A stretch of 64,000 nt of DNA from Adiantum capillus-veneris (Eukaryota; Streptophyta; Polypodiopsida; Polypodiales; Pteridaceae), in the NCBI GenBank assembly GCA_014529385.2, contig CM043966.1:97464087-97528086 (forward strand). Reading direction: 5' to 3'. Below, one piece after another: positions 23,044 through 34,025 of this stretch (within the stretch, counting starts at the first letter, position 1; every line of letters begins with the position of its first letter). The notes beneath the pieces were generated by a model. The model searched no databases. It was not told the origin of the DNA and saw only the letters and a list, made by a program, of their open reading frames with translations. A program made the position numbers and the translations under genes.

Positions 23044-23055
23044 GCTCTGATACCA
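23044..23055 (-). promoter_or_regulatory. Primer-binding site, right family C unit (initiator Met tRNA)
   Basis: GCTCTGATACCA lies two bases from LTR 3, identical to the site at 18619. Confidence 0.9.
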
Positions 23056-23057
23056 GG

Positions 23058-25840
23058 TGTGAGGTCCCCACCCCACCGTATCAAACGGCGGATCTGATGG
23101 TGAACCTGGTGGCCACTAGATCTATTGCGGAAGCAAACAAAATGGTTCAGGGTTCGACTAGCGGACGATCTCTCATCACAAAGTGAGTCGAGTTCGAGCC
23201 TACTAGCAACGAGATCTAGCTCCACCTCGCAGGGGAAGCGTACTTAACTATCTAGCGATCCTAAGACCCACCTTCCAAGAGGAGAGAAACCCTGAGTGCC
23301 TTTTTCCCCATGTTTCAGAGGCACGTACTCTCGAGGATTCTCCGTTCTAGGGGCAATGAGTAATACCAATATCGAGTAAGCACTATGGGGACAGAGAGTT
23401 CCCGACCAATCGGGACCACCCTTCTCATAGGCATTGGCAACCTGAGCCAAGCCCCCACTTTCCACCCCCACACTCACACTTCCTTGTGTGTCCTAATTAC
23501 TACCACAAAAGTTGTTCAACATAAAAGTTCCTTGATTAGATTCCGATTCATAATGTTCATTAAGACAGCCCTTCAACCAATATTGCAAGCGGCACCGAGA
23601 CAGTATTCTAGTAAAAATTCTACTCTAACTTATTCATTAAAATTCCAATGTTCTGGAGGTACAACATCCCCCCTCCAGCGAGAGTTTACTCCTCCCGTTG
23701 TCGCCTAACGGCCCATACAACTAGGTATGTCCACTGCATAGAAAGCACGACATGGACATTCCCACCGCTTAACCAGCAGACGTGGGTTCCCATCGCTTAA
23801 CCAGCAGTCGTGGGTATCCACCGCTTAACCAGCAGTCGTGGATTCAAGAGCCCTTAACCAGGAACTCTGCCCCCTGTGATCAGGAGGGGGTTCATGACTA
23901 ATTCAACATTGGAAATAGAATGAACATGCCGAGCTAAATTTTCCCTAGCAGACATTCTTTCCTATTGCAAACAGTATATCCGTCAATCATTTCTTTCCTA
24001 CTTTAGACTTTAATATACAAATGAATACAATTGCCGAGGTTTCCGTCGGATTTCTCCAACATGTTTGGGGATATGTTCATTCCTAGCTAAACGTATGCAA
24101 TGTTAAATTAAACAACTTGAATAAAACTGTGATCTACCTCTTCCATTTCTTCTCCATTGGCTCGTGAGATGGCCGGTGCTTGTTCGACCATGGGAGCTTT
24201 TCCTTTTCCATTTGTATTGCTCGTTCCCGCCTCGTAGTCGTGGGCACCACCGAAGCGAGTTCTCTTAAACGGGGCCATTTTACTCACTACTTTAAATGAT
24301 AAACTTGAAGAAAGAGCTAAAGTCCAAGAGCATCATAACAACCAAATGGCGGATTAGAATTATTAAAGACTCCTTATGCACGAGGTTCGATTTTTCCCTT
24401 TTTGCCCTAGCAATTTTAAGGGTAATTTTGTATCCACCCTATGGGAAACGACTCTAAGGTTAATTACTTGACTTAGATGATTAAGAAATTCAGAGTTTTT
24501 CTAATTGATTCACGAAAGATATGAAGTAAGCAAGCTCATTCATTTTCCTAGAGCAATATGAAGGTGCAGAGTGACCGCAGGCATGTGTGATGGAAAAACC
24601 TTCTTCTTATTGGACTAATGACGGATTAATTTTCAGCCTTAATCGCATCTAAATGTGGGAGAAGATTAAGTATAATTTAATTACAACTCTATTGAGTAGT
24701 GAAAGATTGAATTCTGACAAATCTACACTATTACTAGCTGACAATTTATTGACTATACCGTCTAGAGAGAGAATCTTTCCTAATCATGCATTAATCCTTG
24801 ATTAAGGATGATGAATGGCTGCATAAATTAACTAAATGAATGATAATTATGTAATGAAGTATAGCTATGAAAACTTAGAGAGCAGCTATAGAGAATTATA
24901 GCTAAAAGTAGGCATAGTAGACAAGAATTATGAGTGGGTAATGATGAGATTAAGAAGAGCAGTAATTAAACCATAATTACCGTGATTAGGGGCTGAGAAT
25001 CCTCTTAAATTTTTGATGCAATGAATCCTCAAGATGGAAATTTCGGCAGCACCTCCCTCCTTGCTTCTCCTTCAAAAGCTGTGTGTGTGCCGGCAGCACC
25101 TTCCCAGTGTGTAGGTGTGTGAGTATGCAATGTGTGGGTGTGAGCATATATGTCTGTGTGTGTGTGTGTAGGCCTTTAAATAGGCTCCTACAGGCTGAAA
25201 ATCGATTTGTGTTCCTAATTGCATCTGGATGAGCACTCAGTCCTTGCATGGCAAGTCCAGTTGCCTACCCACCAAGTGTCCAGTTGGCTCAATAAACTGA
25301 CTCTCACACTGAGTTGCAGGCTTGGCAGCTTCTCCAAGACTCCCACAAAGCAAGAGGGCGCCCCCTAGCTGCTAAAGCAGGTCTGGAGTGGGCTGGGACC
25401 TGTTCCCACACAGCCTCGGGCCCCCGGTGCCTCCCGGACAATTTTGTGAAAAATTGATTTTAGGCTAAAACGGGCCATACGAGTCGGATTTTGATGCCGT
25501 AAATTGCTATACTAAGCTCTAACTAAGACGTACGGGTCTGAGTACCTGCCATATTTAGCAGCCCCCCCTGGGGTCCGAAAATGTATTTTTTTCAAATTCG
25601 GGGTACGGGTGCAGATTTTCGAGACGGTCAAAACTAGACGGGTCGTGTGACCAAAAACTTACTATTTTTAGAAATTTTTCACAAAAATTATTTTAATTCA
25701 CATTTTGAAGCTTTATAACATTCTAAACATCATGGCACTGACAGAATTCGGAAAATTGCTAAAAATAGTAACATTTTCTATTATGATCATTTCAAGGTAC
25801 AATGGTGCTTTTTTTTTTGGTCGGGGTTAGAGACCTTACA
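23058..25840 (-). repeat. Family C LTR 3 (5' LTR of the right unit)
   Basis: This 2,783-bp LTR is bounded by TGTGAGGTCC and AGACCTTACA and is followed by the duplicated target AGTCC. As the upstream LTR on the minus strand it would hold the promoter of the array. Confidence 0.9.
24108..24278 (-). CDS. 56-codon open frame inside LTR 3, candidate gag 5' exon
   Basis: The 171-bp frame is present with one His to Tyr change in the AHDHEA stretch. For the right unit it is the copy upstream of gag, with a donor-like GTAGAT after 24138 and the acceptor-like TTTAG ending at 22489. Confidence 0.45.
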   Translation of the reverse strand: MAPFKRTRFGGAHDYEAGTSNTNGKGKAPMVEQAPAISRANGEEMEEVDHSFIQVV

Positions 25841-25845
25841 AGTCC

Positions 25846-26480
25846 CATGGGTCAAGTTTGGTCTACTTTGGAGTCTTTTTTAATTTTGAGTGATTTTATT
25901 GAGTTTTTAATTTAAAAAAAAAACTTTAAGTACTATATAAGTCAAAACTCACGACTTAAAGTCCATTTCTTATTTGCACATTTTAGAAGATCCTATCGAG
26001 CCCAAACGTACATGCACTCATATCTTTCACCACATGAACGATGCACAAGAGCAGACCACTACGCGCAACAATGACACCACTGCCACTGACAACACTAAAA
26101 ATCAACAAACTAGCATCTCATACAGAATACACTGCTTCAAGTGGATAACCCAACACAACAACCAGCTCCAAACACCCAATCGCTCCCCCAACCTTTGACT
26201 CCAGAGGATCACACCATATGGGGCAGATTTTTGGTGATCTTCAACCACTACATCATGCAAATCTCACACCTCTTCCGGGTGTCGGACTAATCGTAGCTCT
26301 AACAGACCCACATAAGAAACAAGACTTGGAGCTCAAGCAACGGTAGTACCTGGAGCTCAAACAATGATATCACCTAAAGCTCAAGCAACACCTGCACCTG
26401 AAGCTCAAGCAAATCGCTACTACGCTGCAAATATTCCCCTCGCAGGTCAAACAAAGGGTAATCAAAGTAATACCAGGTGA
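25846..26480. other. Spacer before the H3-like gene
   Basis: This stretch has no domain I recognise. Between about 26320 and 26450 the phrase GAGCTCAAGCAA and close variants recur six or so times with changing spacing, giving a short Pro/Ala/Gln-rich frame (PGAQ, PKAQA, PEAQA). It may be the eroded 5' part of the gene that follows. Confidence 0.35.
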
Positions 26481-27253
26481 TCCTCTTTCAAAAGCACAAG
26501 ATGCTAAGAGGAGGAAGAGAATGAGAGAGATAGAAAAGAAAGAGGCAGCTGATAGAGAAGCAGAGATTGCATGAAGAGAAAATAAGGCAGAGAGAGCAAG
26601 AAGAATGGTAGAGAGCCGAGGATGAGAGAGCCCACTTGGCTAATTTACAAGCACGAGCAGAGACAAAGAGGAGAGCGAAAGAGGATAGAGCTCAGGCCGC
26701 CCAACAAGCAAAGGCTGGGAGCTCCAGATCTTCAAAAATTCCTCAGAGAGAAAAACAATGTGCAAAACAGAAAAAGGACAAGCTCACACCTGAAGAGCAA
26801 CAAGACCAAGAGGAGAGGAGAAAAAAGTACAAAAATGACCCTCCTCAATGGACCGGACAAGCGGCTCCTCCACCACCACCAATAGCGCAAAAGAAACGAT
26901 GATGGAAGCCAGGCACAGTTTCTCTACATGAGATCCAAAAATATCAAAAGAGCACCGAGCCAATAATACCAAAGGCAGCTTTCTCTCCAGTGGTGAGAGA
27001 AATAATGGACGAATATTCAGATTCTGTTACACATATCCAATGTGTAACTTTGATGGCCTTACAAAATGCCACCGATGATATTTTGGTGCAGTTGTTCCAA
27101 GATGGAATATCTTGTATAATGCATGCTAAGCGAGTTACTCTAAAAAGTACAAATCTAGCTCTAGAGACCAATCTGAGGAATGAAGGGTGCCTCCATAAGA
27201 ATTACTTTTCCCATGTAGCCTATGTTTTAAAGATTTGTAATCTTTCCATATAA
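26481..27253 (+). pseudogene. Histone H3-fold protein, CENH3-like, with long charged N-terminal tail
   Basis: From 26903 the frame reads WKPGTVSLHEIQKYQKSTEP, then IIPKAAFSPVVREIMDEYSD, LMALQNATDDILVQLFQDG and CIMHAKRVTLKSTNLALE. This is the H3 order: alpha-N, alpha-1, loop 1, alpha-2, loop 2, alpha-3. Trp before KPGTV, STEPxIP instead of STELLIR, and a loop 1 about one residue longer than H3 point to the centromeric type (CENH3) over canonical H3. Upstream in the same frame is a Lys/Glu/Arg-rich, probably helical tail with PPPPP before KKR. An in-frame TGA at 26900 (CGA in an intact gene would be Arg) separates tail from fold, and a frame change and stops lie near 26530-26610. There is no intron in the fold, unlike usual plant CENH3 genes, so a retrocopy is likely. 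Sure of the H3 fold, less sure of CENH3. Confidence 0.75.
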
Positions 27254-27567
27254 TATGAATGAGTCAATTTTCTACCATTCGGTATAGGTGTAATAGTTAA
27301 TTGTGTACTTTTTGTTGTTGAAATATTTGAATTAATCAAGTTGTTAGATTTCACTTGCTTGACCATCCAAGCACCCGTCGGACGTGGGATGCCTACCGGT
27401 GAATATGTTTCAAAACAAAGGCATTTCGGGTGCGTACGGAGGTTGTGGGACCGCCAAAATGCACGACAATGTCAGGCAGCATCGCACGGGCCAAAAACAT
27501 GCCATGTGCGCCATGATGCGCAAAAACAAAGTACAGCAAGTGATGAAAAAAATTATAAAGAACAAAA
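27254..27567. other. Spacer, no gene seen
   Basis: AT-rich sequence follows the H3-like frame and could be its 3' untranslated region (AATATGAATG near 27254). Then comes a short GC-richer stretch around 27370-27530 without recognisable coding content. Confidence 0.3.
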
Positions 27568-28047
27568 TTATTGTATATTGCTTTGGATATTACATCCTGG
27601 ATGGTTGGTTTTCTTGTAAATTACATTGTAGGTATAGGGAGAATGACAGACTTCACATGAACAAGTTTTTATAATATCCTCTGGGTTGTCACCCCTTGAC
27701 CTAGGCTTAAGGCACAATGGGAGAGGACTGACCCAGGGTGCTTTTCCTGTAAAGGCATACAATGCTGCCTCCCGGTCCACGAAGATACACTTGTGAGCAT
27801 TAAGGGTAAGGGAATCTTCAGCAAGGATGGCACTGAATGCTTTGCACTTGAGTAGCTCTGCAGGAGCATGCTTGGAGAACTCTGTGTGAGCAACTCGAAG
27901 AATGGATGGCCCCAGATGGCCAAGGTAGTGCCACAAGAAGCTATCTCTACCCATAAAAACATTACATGAAACTCCACTACGCATTGCAAACTTATCAACA
28001 TGGTATGTGGTCTGCAAAACAACTTTAACACTTGCTATAGGGTACAA
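27568..28047 (-). pseudogene. Unrecognised reading frame, possible exon
   Basis: A 159-codon minus-strand frame contains TYHVDKFAMRSGVSCNVFMG, ILRVAHTEFSKHAPAELLKC and a Cys pair CSCEVCHSPYTYN near the end. TTGTTTTGCAG at 28014-28024 on the coding strand has the look of a splice acceptor, so the real exon may begin at about 28013. It follows, on the same strand, the frames at 28317-29026, and the three could be parts of one gene. I do not recognise the family. Confidence 0.3.
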
Positions 28048-28316
28048 TAGACTATCAATAAGGTTAAAAAGTAGTTACCTCAATTTCTTCATCCATATCT
28101 TCAAGAGTTTTCCTTGTAAGGTCGATGGTAGAGCGATCTTCTCCACCCATAATGATCAGCGGTTTGTGTGGATGAAAAGTGCTTTTTGGGATGCTTTAAT
28201 AAAATGAGGCACATGATTTGATTTCTATAATTGTATTTGCCACGGTTTGTACCAAATTCTGCTTGTTTTCAATAGGGAGGTAAGAGAGGCTTGGTGGGAG
28301 ACCTTGGTCTTGAAAG

Positions 28317-29026
28317 TCAATTTAAAAGTTGACCTTCTCTTGCTTTCCACTGGGATCTGTCATGCTCGCTTAGATAGCGAGCACTGAGAGACTCATCTTC
28401 TCTAAGTTCTAGTGTCTTTGCAATGTCATCAAGGAACAAAAAGTGATGTCCATCCACCACCAATGCATGCAAAGTGAGAATTTGGAGGTCAGGAACTTCC
28501 TCCAACACCTCGTCTCCCTCTATCATCCGATCTTCCTCCCTAGTGGAGCTGGGATCTTGCAGGAGGATGAGTGCCATAGATGCTTCAGCCTGCTCATCAA
28601 CCTCTTTAATAACCTCATTTGATTCCTCCACAATGGTCACATGAGGTTTTTGGTTGGCCTTTTCTGTTGATTTTTCCTTCTGCATGCCCTCAAGCACAAG
28701 CAATACTAGAACCATGTCCCAAGAGATGAATTGGGTGCCTATGCACCCCATGCCCAATCTATGAGGTCATCCTCATCTTCTGTCCTGTAGTCCCACTCAG
28801 TAAGTCCTTTTATAAACCTCAACAAGCGATAACGAAAGTTTTTGTCAGCCGCATAGAGGTGTTTGAGAAAATCCAATGGCAACCATGCCAAGTCAGATCC
28901 CTTGAAGACTATTGCATATTCTTCCATGTGCTCCATCATATAGTCAAGAAAGCTTTGGATTTCCTTTACATGAAAGTTAGCAATGGCATGTATGTCGATC
29001 ATCCCCTCAAACACACCGACTAGCAA
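28317..29026 (-). pseudogene. Unrecognised minus-strand gene in two overlapping frames
   Basis: Two frames overlap by 19 bp. The first, 29026-28739, reads IHAIANFHVKEIQSFLDYMM, FKGSDLAWLPLDFLKHLYAA and LTEWDYRTEDEDDLIDWAWG. The second, 28757-28317, is acidic (VTIVEESNEVIKEVDEQAEA, TREEDRMIEGDEVLEEVPDL) and ends in ARYLSEHDRSQWKAREGQ. One base lost near 28745 would join them. The composition is that of a real protein (few rare residues, amphipathic stretches), but I cannot name it. It lies just left of element B. Confidence 0.35.
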
Positions 29027-29579
29027 GTCCTATCTTCTATATTTGTGTGAGAAGTGCATCATAAGATGTTTCCATCGGTTTGTTCACGAAGAAGATGGGA
29101 AGACAGCTGAAAGCTAGTGTTTTATGAATGTGAGAAATGAATTTTAAAACCTAGAAAGTCACTTATATACTCAATGTCACTTTTTAAAAGCACTTAAAAT
29201 TAACATCAAATTAAGGTAAATCTATAATTATAAACAAAATCACACGATAAGCCATTGAAAGAAACCAACATTGAAAGTATTCACGCTCCAAATTAAAAAA
29301 CTTGCACATTTTAATCAAAATCTTGAAAAAATTAAAAATGAAAAAGAGATTCAAAAGGATGATCTACCAAAAGGATATGCTACAAATATTCAGCTTTAGG
29401 TAGAGGTGTTTAGTGAGGCTCATGGAGAAGTAGAGAAATTTATCTTGAGGAAAATGCAGCAAGCTTGAGGAGAATGCAATAACCTTGAGGAGGGAAAGGA
29501 GGTTCAAACTTCTACGGCAAAGCTTTTGGGAGGGAAAACTGAAAGGAAGGAAAGAGAAGCAACTCTTGCAAGGTGAAGT
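29027..29579. other. AT-rich spacer left of element B
   Basis: No gene is seen. Near 29430-29470 GAGGAGAATGCA-type phrases are repeated two or three times. Confidence 0.4.
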
Positions 29580-29584
29580 GAAGA

Positions 29585-29765
29585 TGTCATAATAATCAAT
29601 ATCTAATTCTCCTAAATGATTTTCTCATATTAAACTGATCATTTAATGTGGGGAAGTGCCAGGGGAGAAAAAGCTAGAATATTGGTTAAGCTAGCAAACC
29701 GGCCACAATAGGGATCCAAAGGAGGGAAAATAGGGATCCAAAGGGGGGGCCATCTGCGAAAGAGC
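29585..29765 (+). repeat. Element B left LTR, first part
   Basis: TGTCATAATAATCAATATCT and following bases match the right LTR from 39718. The part ends at the duplicated target AGAGC (29761-29765) of the inserted solo LTR. Confidence 0.9.
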
Positions 29766-30430
29766 TGTAAGGTCTCCGACCCCAATAAAAAAGAACACCA
29801 TTGTACCTTGAAATGAAAATAATAGAATAAGTTACTATTTTTAGCAGTTTTCCAGATTCTGTCAGTGCCATGATGTTTAGAATGTTTTAAAGCTCCGAAA
29901 TGTGAATTAAAATAATTTTTGTAAAAAAATTCCAAAAATAGTAAGTTTTTGGTCACCCGACCCGTCCAGTTTTGATTGTCTCGAAAAACTGCATCCGTAC
30001 CCCGAATTTGAAAAAATGCAATTTCGGACCCCGGGGGCTGCTAAATATGGCAGGTACTCGGGCTAGTACGCCTTAGTTAGAGCTTGCTATAGCAATTTTT
30101 GGCATCAAAATCCGACTCGTATGACCCGTTTTAGCTTAGAACCAAATTTCCTAAAAAATGTCCGGGGAGGTACCGGGGGCCCGGGACTGTGTGGGAACAG
30201 GTTCCAGCCCACTCTAGATCAGCTTTAGCAGCTAGGGGGCGCCCTCTTGCTTTGTGGGAGTCCTTGGAGAGTTTCCAAGCCAGTAACTAAGTCTCAGAAC
30301 CAGTTAACCAAGCCACCCTGACACTTGGTGGGTAGGGGAACTGAACTTGCCAATGCAGAGACTGAGTGCTCACTCAGATGCTTATAGCAGCACAAATCGA
30401 TTTTCAGCTTGTAGGAGCCTATTTAAAGAC

Positions 30431-30432
<2 letters not shown>

Positions 30433-30474
<42 letters not shown>

Positions 30475-30500
30475 GCTCACACACACACAGTGCACACACA

Positions 30501-30539
<39 letters not shown>
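30433..30539 (+). repeat. (CA)n microsatellite in the solo LTR
   Basis: Two long CA runs are separated by a short ATATGCTCACACACACACAG stretch. The tandem family-C LTRs have a shorter GT run at the same place. Confidence 0.9.
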
Positions 30540-30542
<3 letters not shown>

Positions 30543-31372
30543 CACACACTCTGGGAAGGTGCTGCCGGAACACACACCTTTTGAAGGAGAAGCAAGGAGG
30601 GAGGTGCTATCGAATTCTCGCCTCAAGAAGCTCGATTAGATCAGAGAATCGAGAGGATTATCAACCCTTAATCACGGTAACCACGGTTTAATTAATGCTT
30701 TCTGCAAATCCTTTTTCATTACCATCTAAATTTCTCGTCTATTATGCTTATTCCTAGTCGTAATTCTCTATAATTACTCTCTAAATTCTCCTTAACCATA
30801 TTCTATTATGTAATCATCATCCCATAGCTGAATTATCAGCCATTCATCACTCTTAATTAATGATTAGTGCACGATTAGTAGAATTTTCTCTCTCTAGGTA
30901 GCATAGAAATTAATCGGTAAGCTGGTAATTGTGTAGATTGATGAGAATGACTCTTTCTATCACGCATTAATATTGTAGCCGATTTAGATCCATCTCTGTT
31001 ATGCATTAAGATATAATTAAGGTAAGATTAATCTGTCATTAAGTCTCTAAGAGGTGGTTTTTCTCACACCTACGCATGCGGTGATTCTGCACCCTCTAAT
31101 TGCTAGGAAAGAGATTAATTGTGCTTAATTCATCTCTCTGGTAATTCCATTAGTGAAATCCTATTATTCTTAATCATTTAAGCCGAGTAATTATCTTTAG
31201 AGCCGGTTCCCATAGGATTATGTGTCATCCATAATGATTGCTATATGGAAAAATCTAAACCTCTCATGTAGCAGGCATTGTTTGATGTTGCTAATCTATC
31301 ACTTGGCTTGTTATGACGCTTGCGGACTTAGCTCTTTTCCCCAAGTTAATTACTTAAAGTAGTGAGTTTAAA

Positions 31373-31543
31373 ATGGCCCCAGTTAAGAGGACTCGCTTTG
31401 GTGGAGCCCACGACCACGAGGCAGGAACGAGCAAGGTGAACGGAAAGGGAAAAGCTCCCATGGAGGAACAAATACCGGCCATCTCACGGGCCATCGACGA
31501 AGAAATGGAAGAGGTAGATCATAATTTCATTCAAGTTGTTTAA
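31373..31543 (+). CDS. 56-codon open frame inside the solo LTR
   Basis: ATG at 31373 opens a 171-bp frame starting MAPVKRTRFGGAHDHEAG and ending FIQVV. It has the same length and the same donor-like GAAGAG/GTAGAT as in the tandem LTRs, although about eight of 56 residues differ. Preservation of frame and length in a copy this diverged suggests it was once coding. Confidence 0.45.
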   Translation: MAPVKRTRFGGAHDHEAGTSKVNGKGKAPMEEQIPAISRAIDEEMEEVDHNFIQVV

Positions 31544-31808
31544 TTTAACATTGCACACGTTTAGTTAGGAATGAAAATATCCCCAAACATGTTGGAGAAA
31601 TCCGACGGAAACCTCGGCATTGAATTCATTGTACATTAAGTTCTAAAGTAGGAAGGAAATGATTGATGGGTATGCTGGTTGCAATTAGGAAAGAATGTCT
31701 GCTAGGGAAAATTTAGCTCCACATGTTCATTTTATTTCCAATCTTGAATCAGTCCTGACCCCCTACTGATCACAGGGGGCAGAGTTCCTCGTTAAGGGCT
31801 CTTGAATC

Positions 31809-31925
31809 CACGACTTGCTTTCTATGCGGTGGATACCCACGACTTGCTTTCTATGCGGTGGGAACCCACGTCTTGCTTTCTATGCGGTGGGAGTGTCCAT
31901 GACGTGCTTTCTTTGCGGTGGACAT
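31809..31925. repeat. Minisatellite in the solo LTR
   Basis: Four units of about 29 bp each contain TGCTTTCTATGCGGTGG or TGCTTTCTTTGCGGTGG. Only one unit of this type exists in each tandem LTR, where the other units carry CTGCTGGTTAAGCGGTGG instead (read on the same element strand). Confidence 0.8.
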
Positions 31926-32599
31926 ACCTAGTTGTATGGACAGCTAGGCGACAACGGGAGGAGTGAACTCTCGCTAGAGGGGGGATGTTGTACCTCCAGA
32001 ACATTGGAACTTTTATGAATAAGTTTGAGTAGAATTTTTACTAGAATACTATCTTGGTGCTGTTTGCAATATGGTTGAAGGGCTGTATTAACGAACAATG
32101 TGATTCGGAATTAAACAAGGAATCTTTATGTTAAACAACCTTTGTGGTAGTAATTAGGTCACACAAGGAAGTGTGAGTGTGGGGGTGGAAAGTGGGGGCT
32201 TGGCTCAGGTTGCCAATGCCTACGAGATGGGTGGTCCCGATTGGTCGGGAACTCTTTGTCCCCATTGTGCTTACTTCGATATTAGTAATACTCATTGCCC
32301 CTAGAGCGGTGAAATCTCGAGTGTACGTGCCTCTGAAACATGGGGAAAAAGGCGCTCGGGGTTTCACTCCTCTTGGAAGGTGGGTCTTAGGATCGCTAGA
32401 TAGTTCAAATACGCTTCCCCTGCGAGGTGGAGCTAGATCTCCCTGCTAGTAGGCTCTAACTCGACTCACCTTGTGATGAGAGATCGTCCGCTAGTTGAAC
32501 CTTGAACCATTTTGTTTGCTTTCGCAATAGATCTAGTGGCCACCGGGTTCACCATCTGATCCGCCATTGGAAACGGCGGGGTGGGGACCTCACAAGAGC

Positions 32600-34012
32600 C
32601 ATGTGCAACAATGGGCTAAAAAGACCCTAAGGTTCAGCCCATTAAGACTTCCAAAATGCTAAGGTTCCAAAATTCAAAGGTTGTGTCCAAAGGTCAACCC
32701 TAGGGGAATTGGATGCTTTGTGTGTGACCCAAAAAGTCTTTACAAATCCCTACATAGGAGGGGGCGAGCCTTGGGAGTAGGGGATGAGAGAGAAAGTCAC
32801 ACACATACACACACACACAAGCTCCCTTTACACAAAGGGAATGAGGGACACATGTCAGCTCCCTAGCCCAGATGCCCACAAGGTGTACCCAATTCCTATT
32901 GGATGGCCTTGGAGGTGGACCAATGAGAATTAGGCTAGAGTAAATCTAGTTTAATTAATTTAAAAACACTTAATAAAAGAACCAATGAGAATTAAGTCCT
33001 CTAGAAGAATATTGGACAGTCTTTCGAGTGGTCCAATGAGCATTCAACAGCGCAATGTCTTGCCTGATTCCTATTGGCCAGGAGGCAAAGGGGTCCAATG
33101 AGAGTTTAGATGAATAATTAAATTACCTTAAGCTCTCACAAAAGGGGAAAGGGGGACACATGTCAGAAGGCTATCACTTATGCTGCTTAATTGTCATTGG
33201 CTAGATCTAGGGAGGTCCAATGGGAGGACAGCAAGAGCAAATAGCAAGGGGGCTCGCCCAAGAGAGAGAGAGAGGGCTGATTTTTGCAAGGCATTATCAC
33301 ACACACACTCACACACAGTCTATGTGTGAAGTAAAGAAGACTATCTCTTCCCAAGCTTTAATGGAGAGCTCATCACCTACTCCAAGCTTGTGAGATAGAA
33401 GCCTACATCGACACACTCTTGGCATGTGGATGCAAATCCAACCAAGAACCTAGCTTCAATGCATGCTCATCTCCTCTACCAAGCTAATTACTAAGCTAAG
33501 CTATGCTAATATGAGTGATTATGTGAGGAGATGTACATCTTTCTCGTGAGATACTCCTTCTTCCTCTCAATCTACTCTCATACCCTGCTAGCTCTCACCA
33601 TCTTCGAAGGTGTGTGAGGTCTTGGGTCTGAGACCGGGGATAATTGATGTTGTGTTTTCTAAGTGTTTTGCTTAGTGCATGAAGCTTTCATCTTCATTGC
33701 ACTAGCTAGTCTTGAAGGAACACAAAGAATTGTATTGTACAATGTCTCTCTTGATGGGAGAAACCATAATACAAAGCCTTTTGGAGGGGGGACCGGCTCC
33801 ATGCAAATCCGGTCCTCAACTGTTGTCAATAGCTTAATTTCTCTCTCTTTTGAAAGTATTGTTCATGCTATCTAACTAGGTGTTATGCCTTTTGTTGCTC
33901 TCTCCACCCAAGCACTCTTGTAATTCTCATTAGGAATCTATTCTAATGAAATGCCCACTATGTTCATGCTAATTTCCGCTACACACAAGTTTTTAGGCCA
34001 TTAAATGTTACA
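32600..34012 (+). repeat. Element B left LTR, second part
   Basis: The LTR continues after the solo LTR and its duplicated target and ends in AAATGTTACA at 34012. It matches 39884-40308 plus 56427-57408 of the right LTR. Confidence 0.9.
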
Positions 34013-34013
34013 T

Positions 34014-34025
34014 TGGTATTAGAGC
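34014..34025 (+). promoter_or_regulatory. Element B primer-binding site (initiator Met tRNA)
   Basis: TGGTATTAGAGC lies one base after the LTR end. It differs by one base from TGGTATCAGAGC, the usual complement of plant initiator-Met tRNA. The change is the C-to-T type seen at many decayed sites of this element. Confidence 0.85.

Larger units (their letters stand above)
14206..25845 (-). mobile_element. Family C tandem: LTR-gag-LTR-gag-LTR
   Basis: Three near-identical LTRs of about 2.79 kb alternate with two near-identical internal regions of 1,632 and 1,636 bp. On the plus strand each LTR starts TGTGAG and ends CTTACA, so on the minus strand they run TGTAAG...CTCACA. AGTCC precedes the array (14206-14210) and follows it (25841-25845), which is a 5-bp target-site duplication around the whole array. 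Each internal region holds a primer-binding site, a gag frame and a polypurine tract, but no protease, reverse transcriptase or integrase. The family is therefore non-autonomous and depends on enzymes from another element. Confidence 0.9.
29766..32594 (+). mobile_element. Solo LTR of family C inside element B left LTR
   Basis: This 2,829-bp sequence starts TGTAAGGTCTCCGACC and ends GGGACCTCACA, the full length of a family-C LTR in plus orientation. AGAGC flanks it on both sides (29761-29765, 32595-32599), so it was a genuine insertion whose internal region and second LTR were later lost by recombination between its LTRs. It is clearly more distant from the three tandem LTRs than they are from each other and has a longer CA tract. 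Confidence 0.93.
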
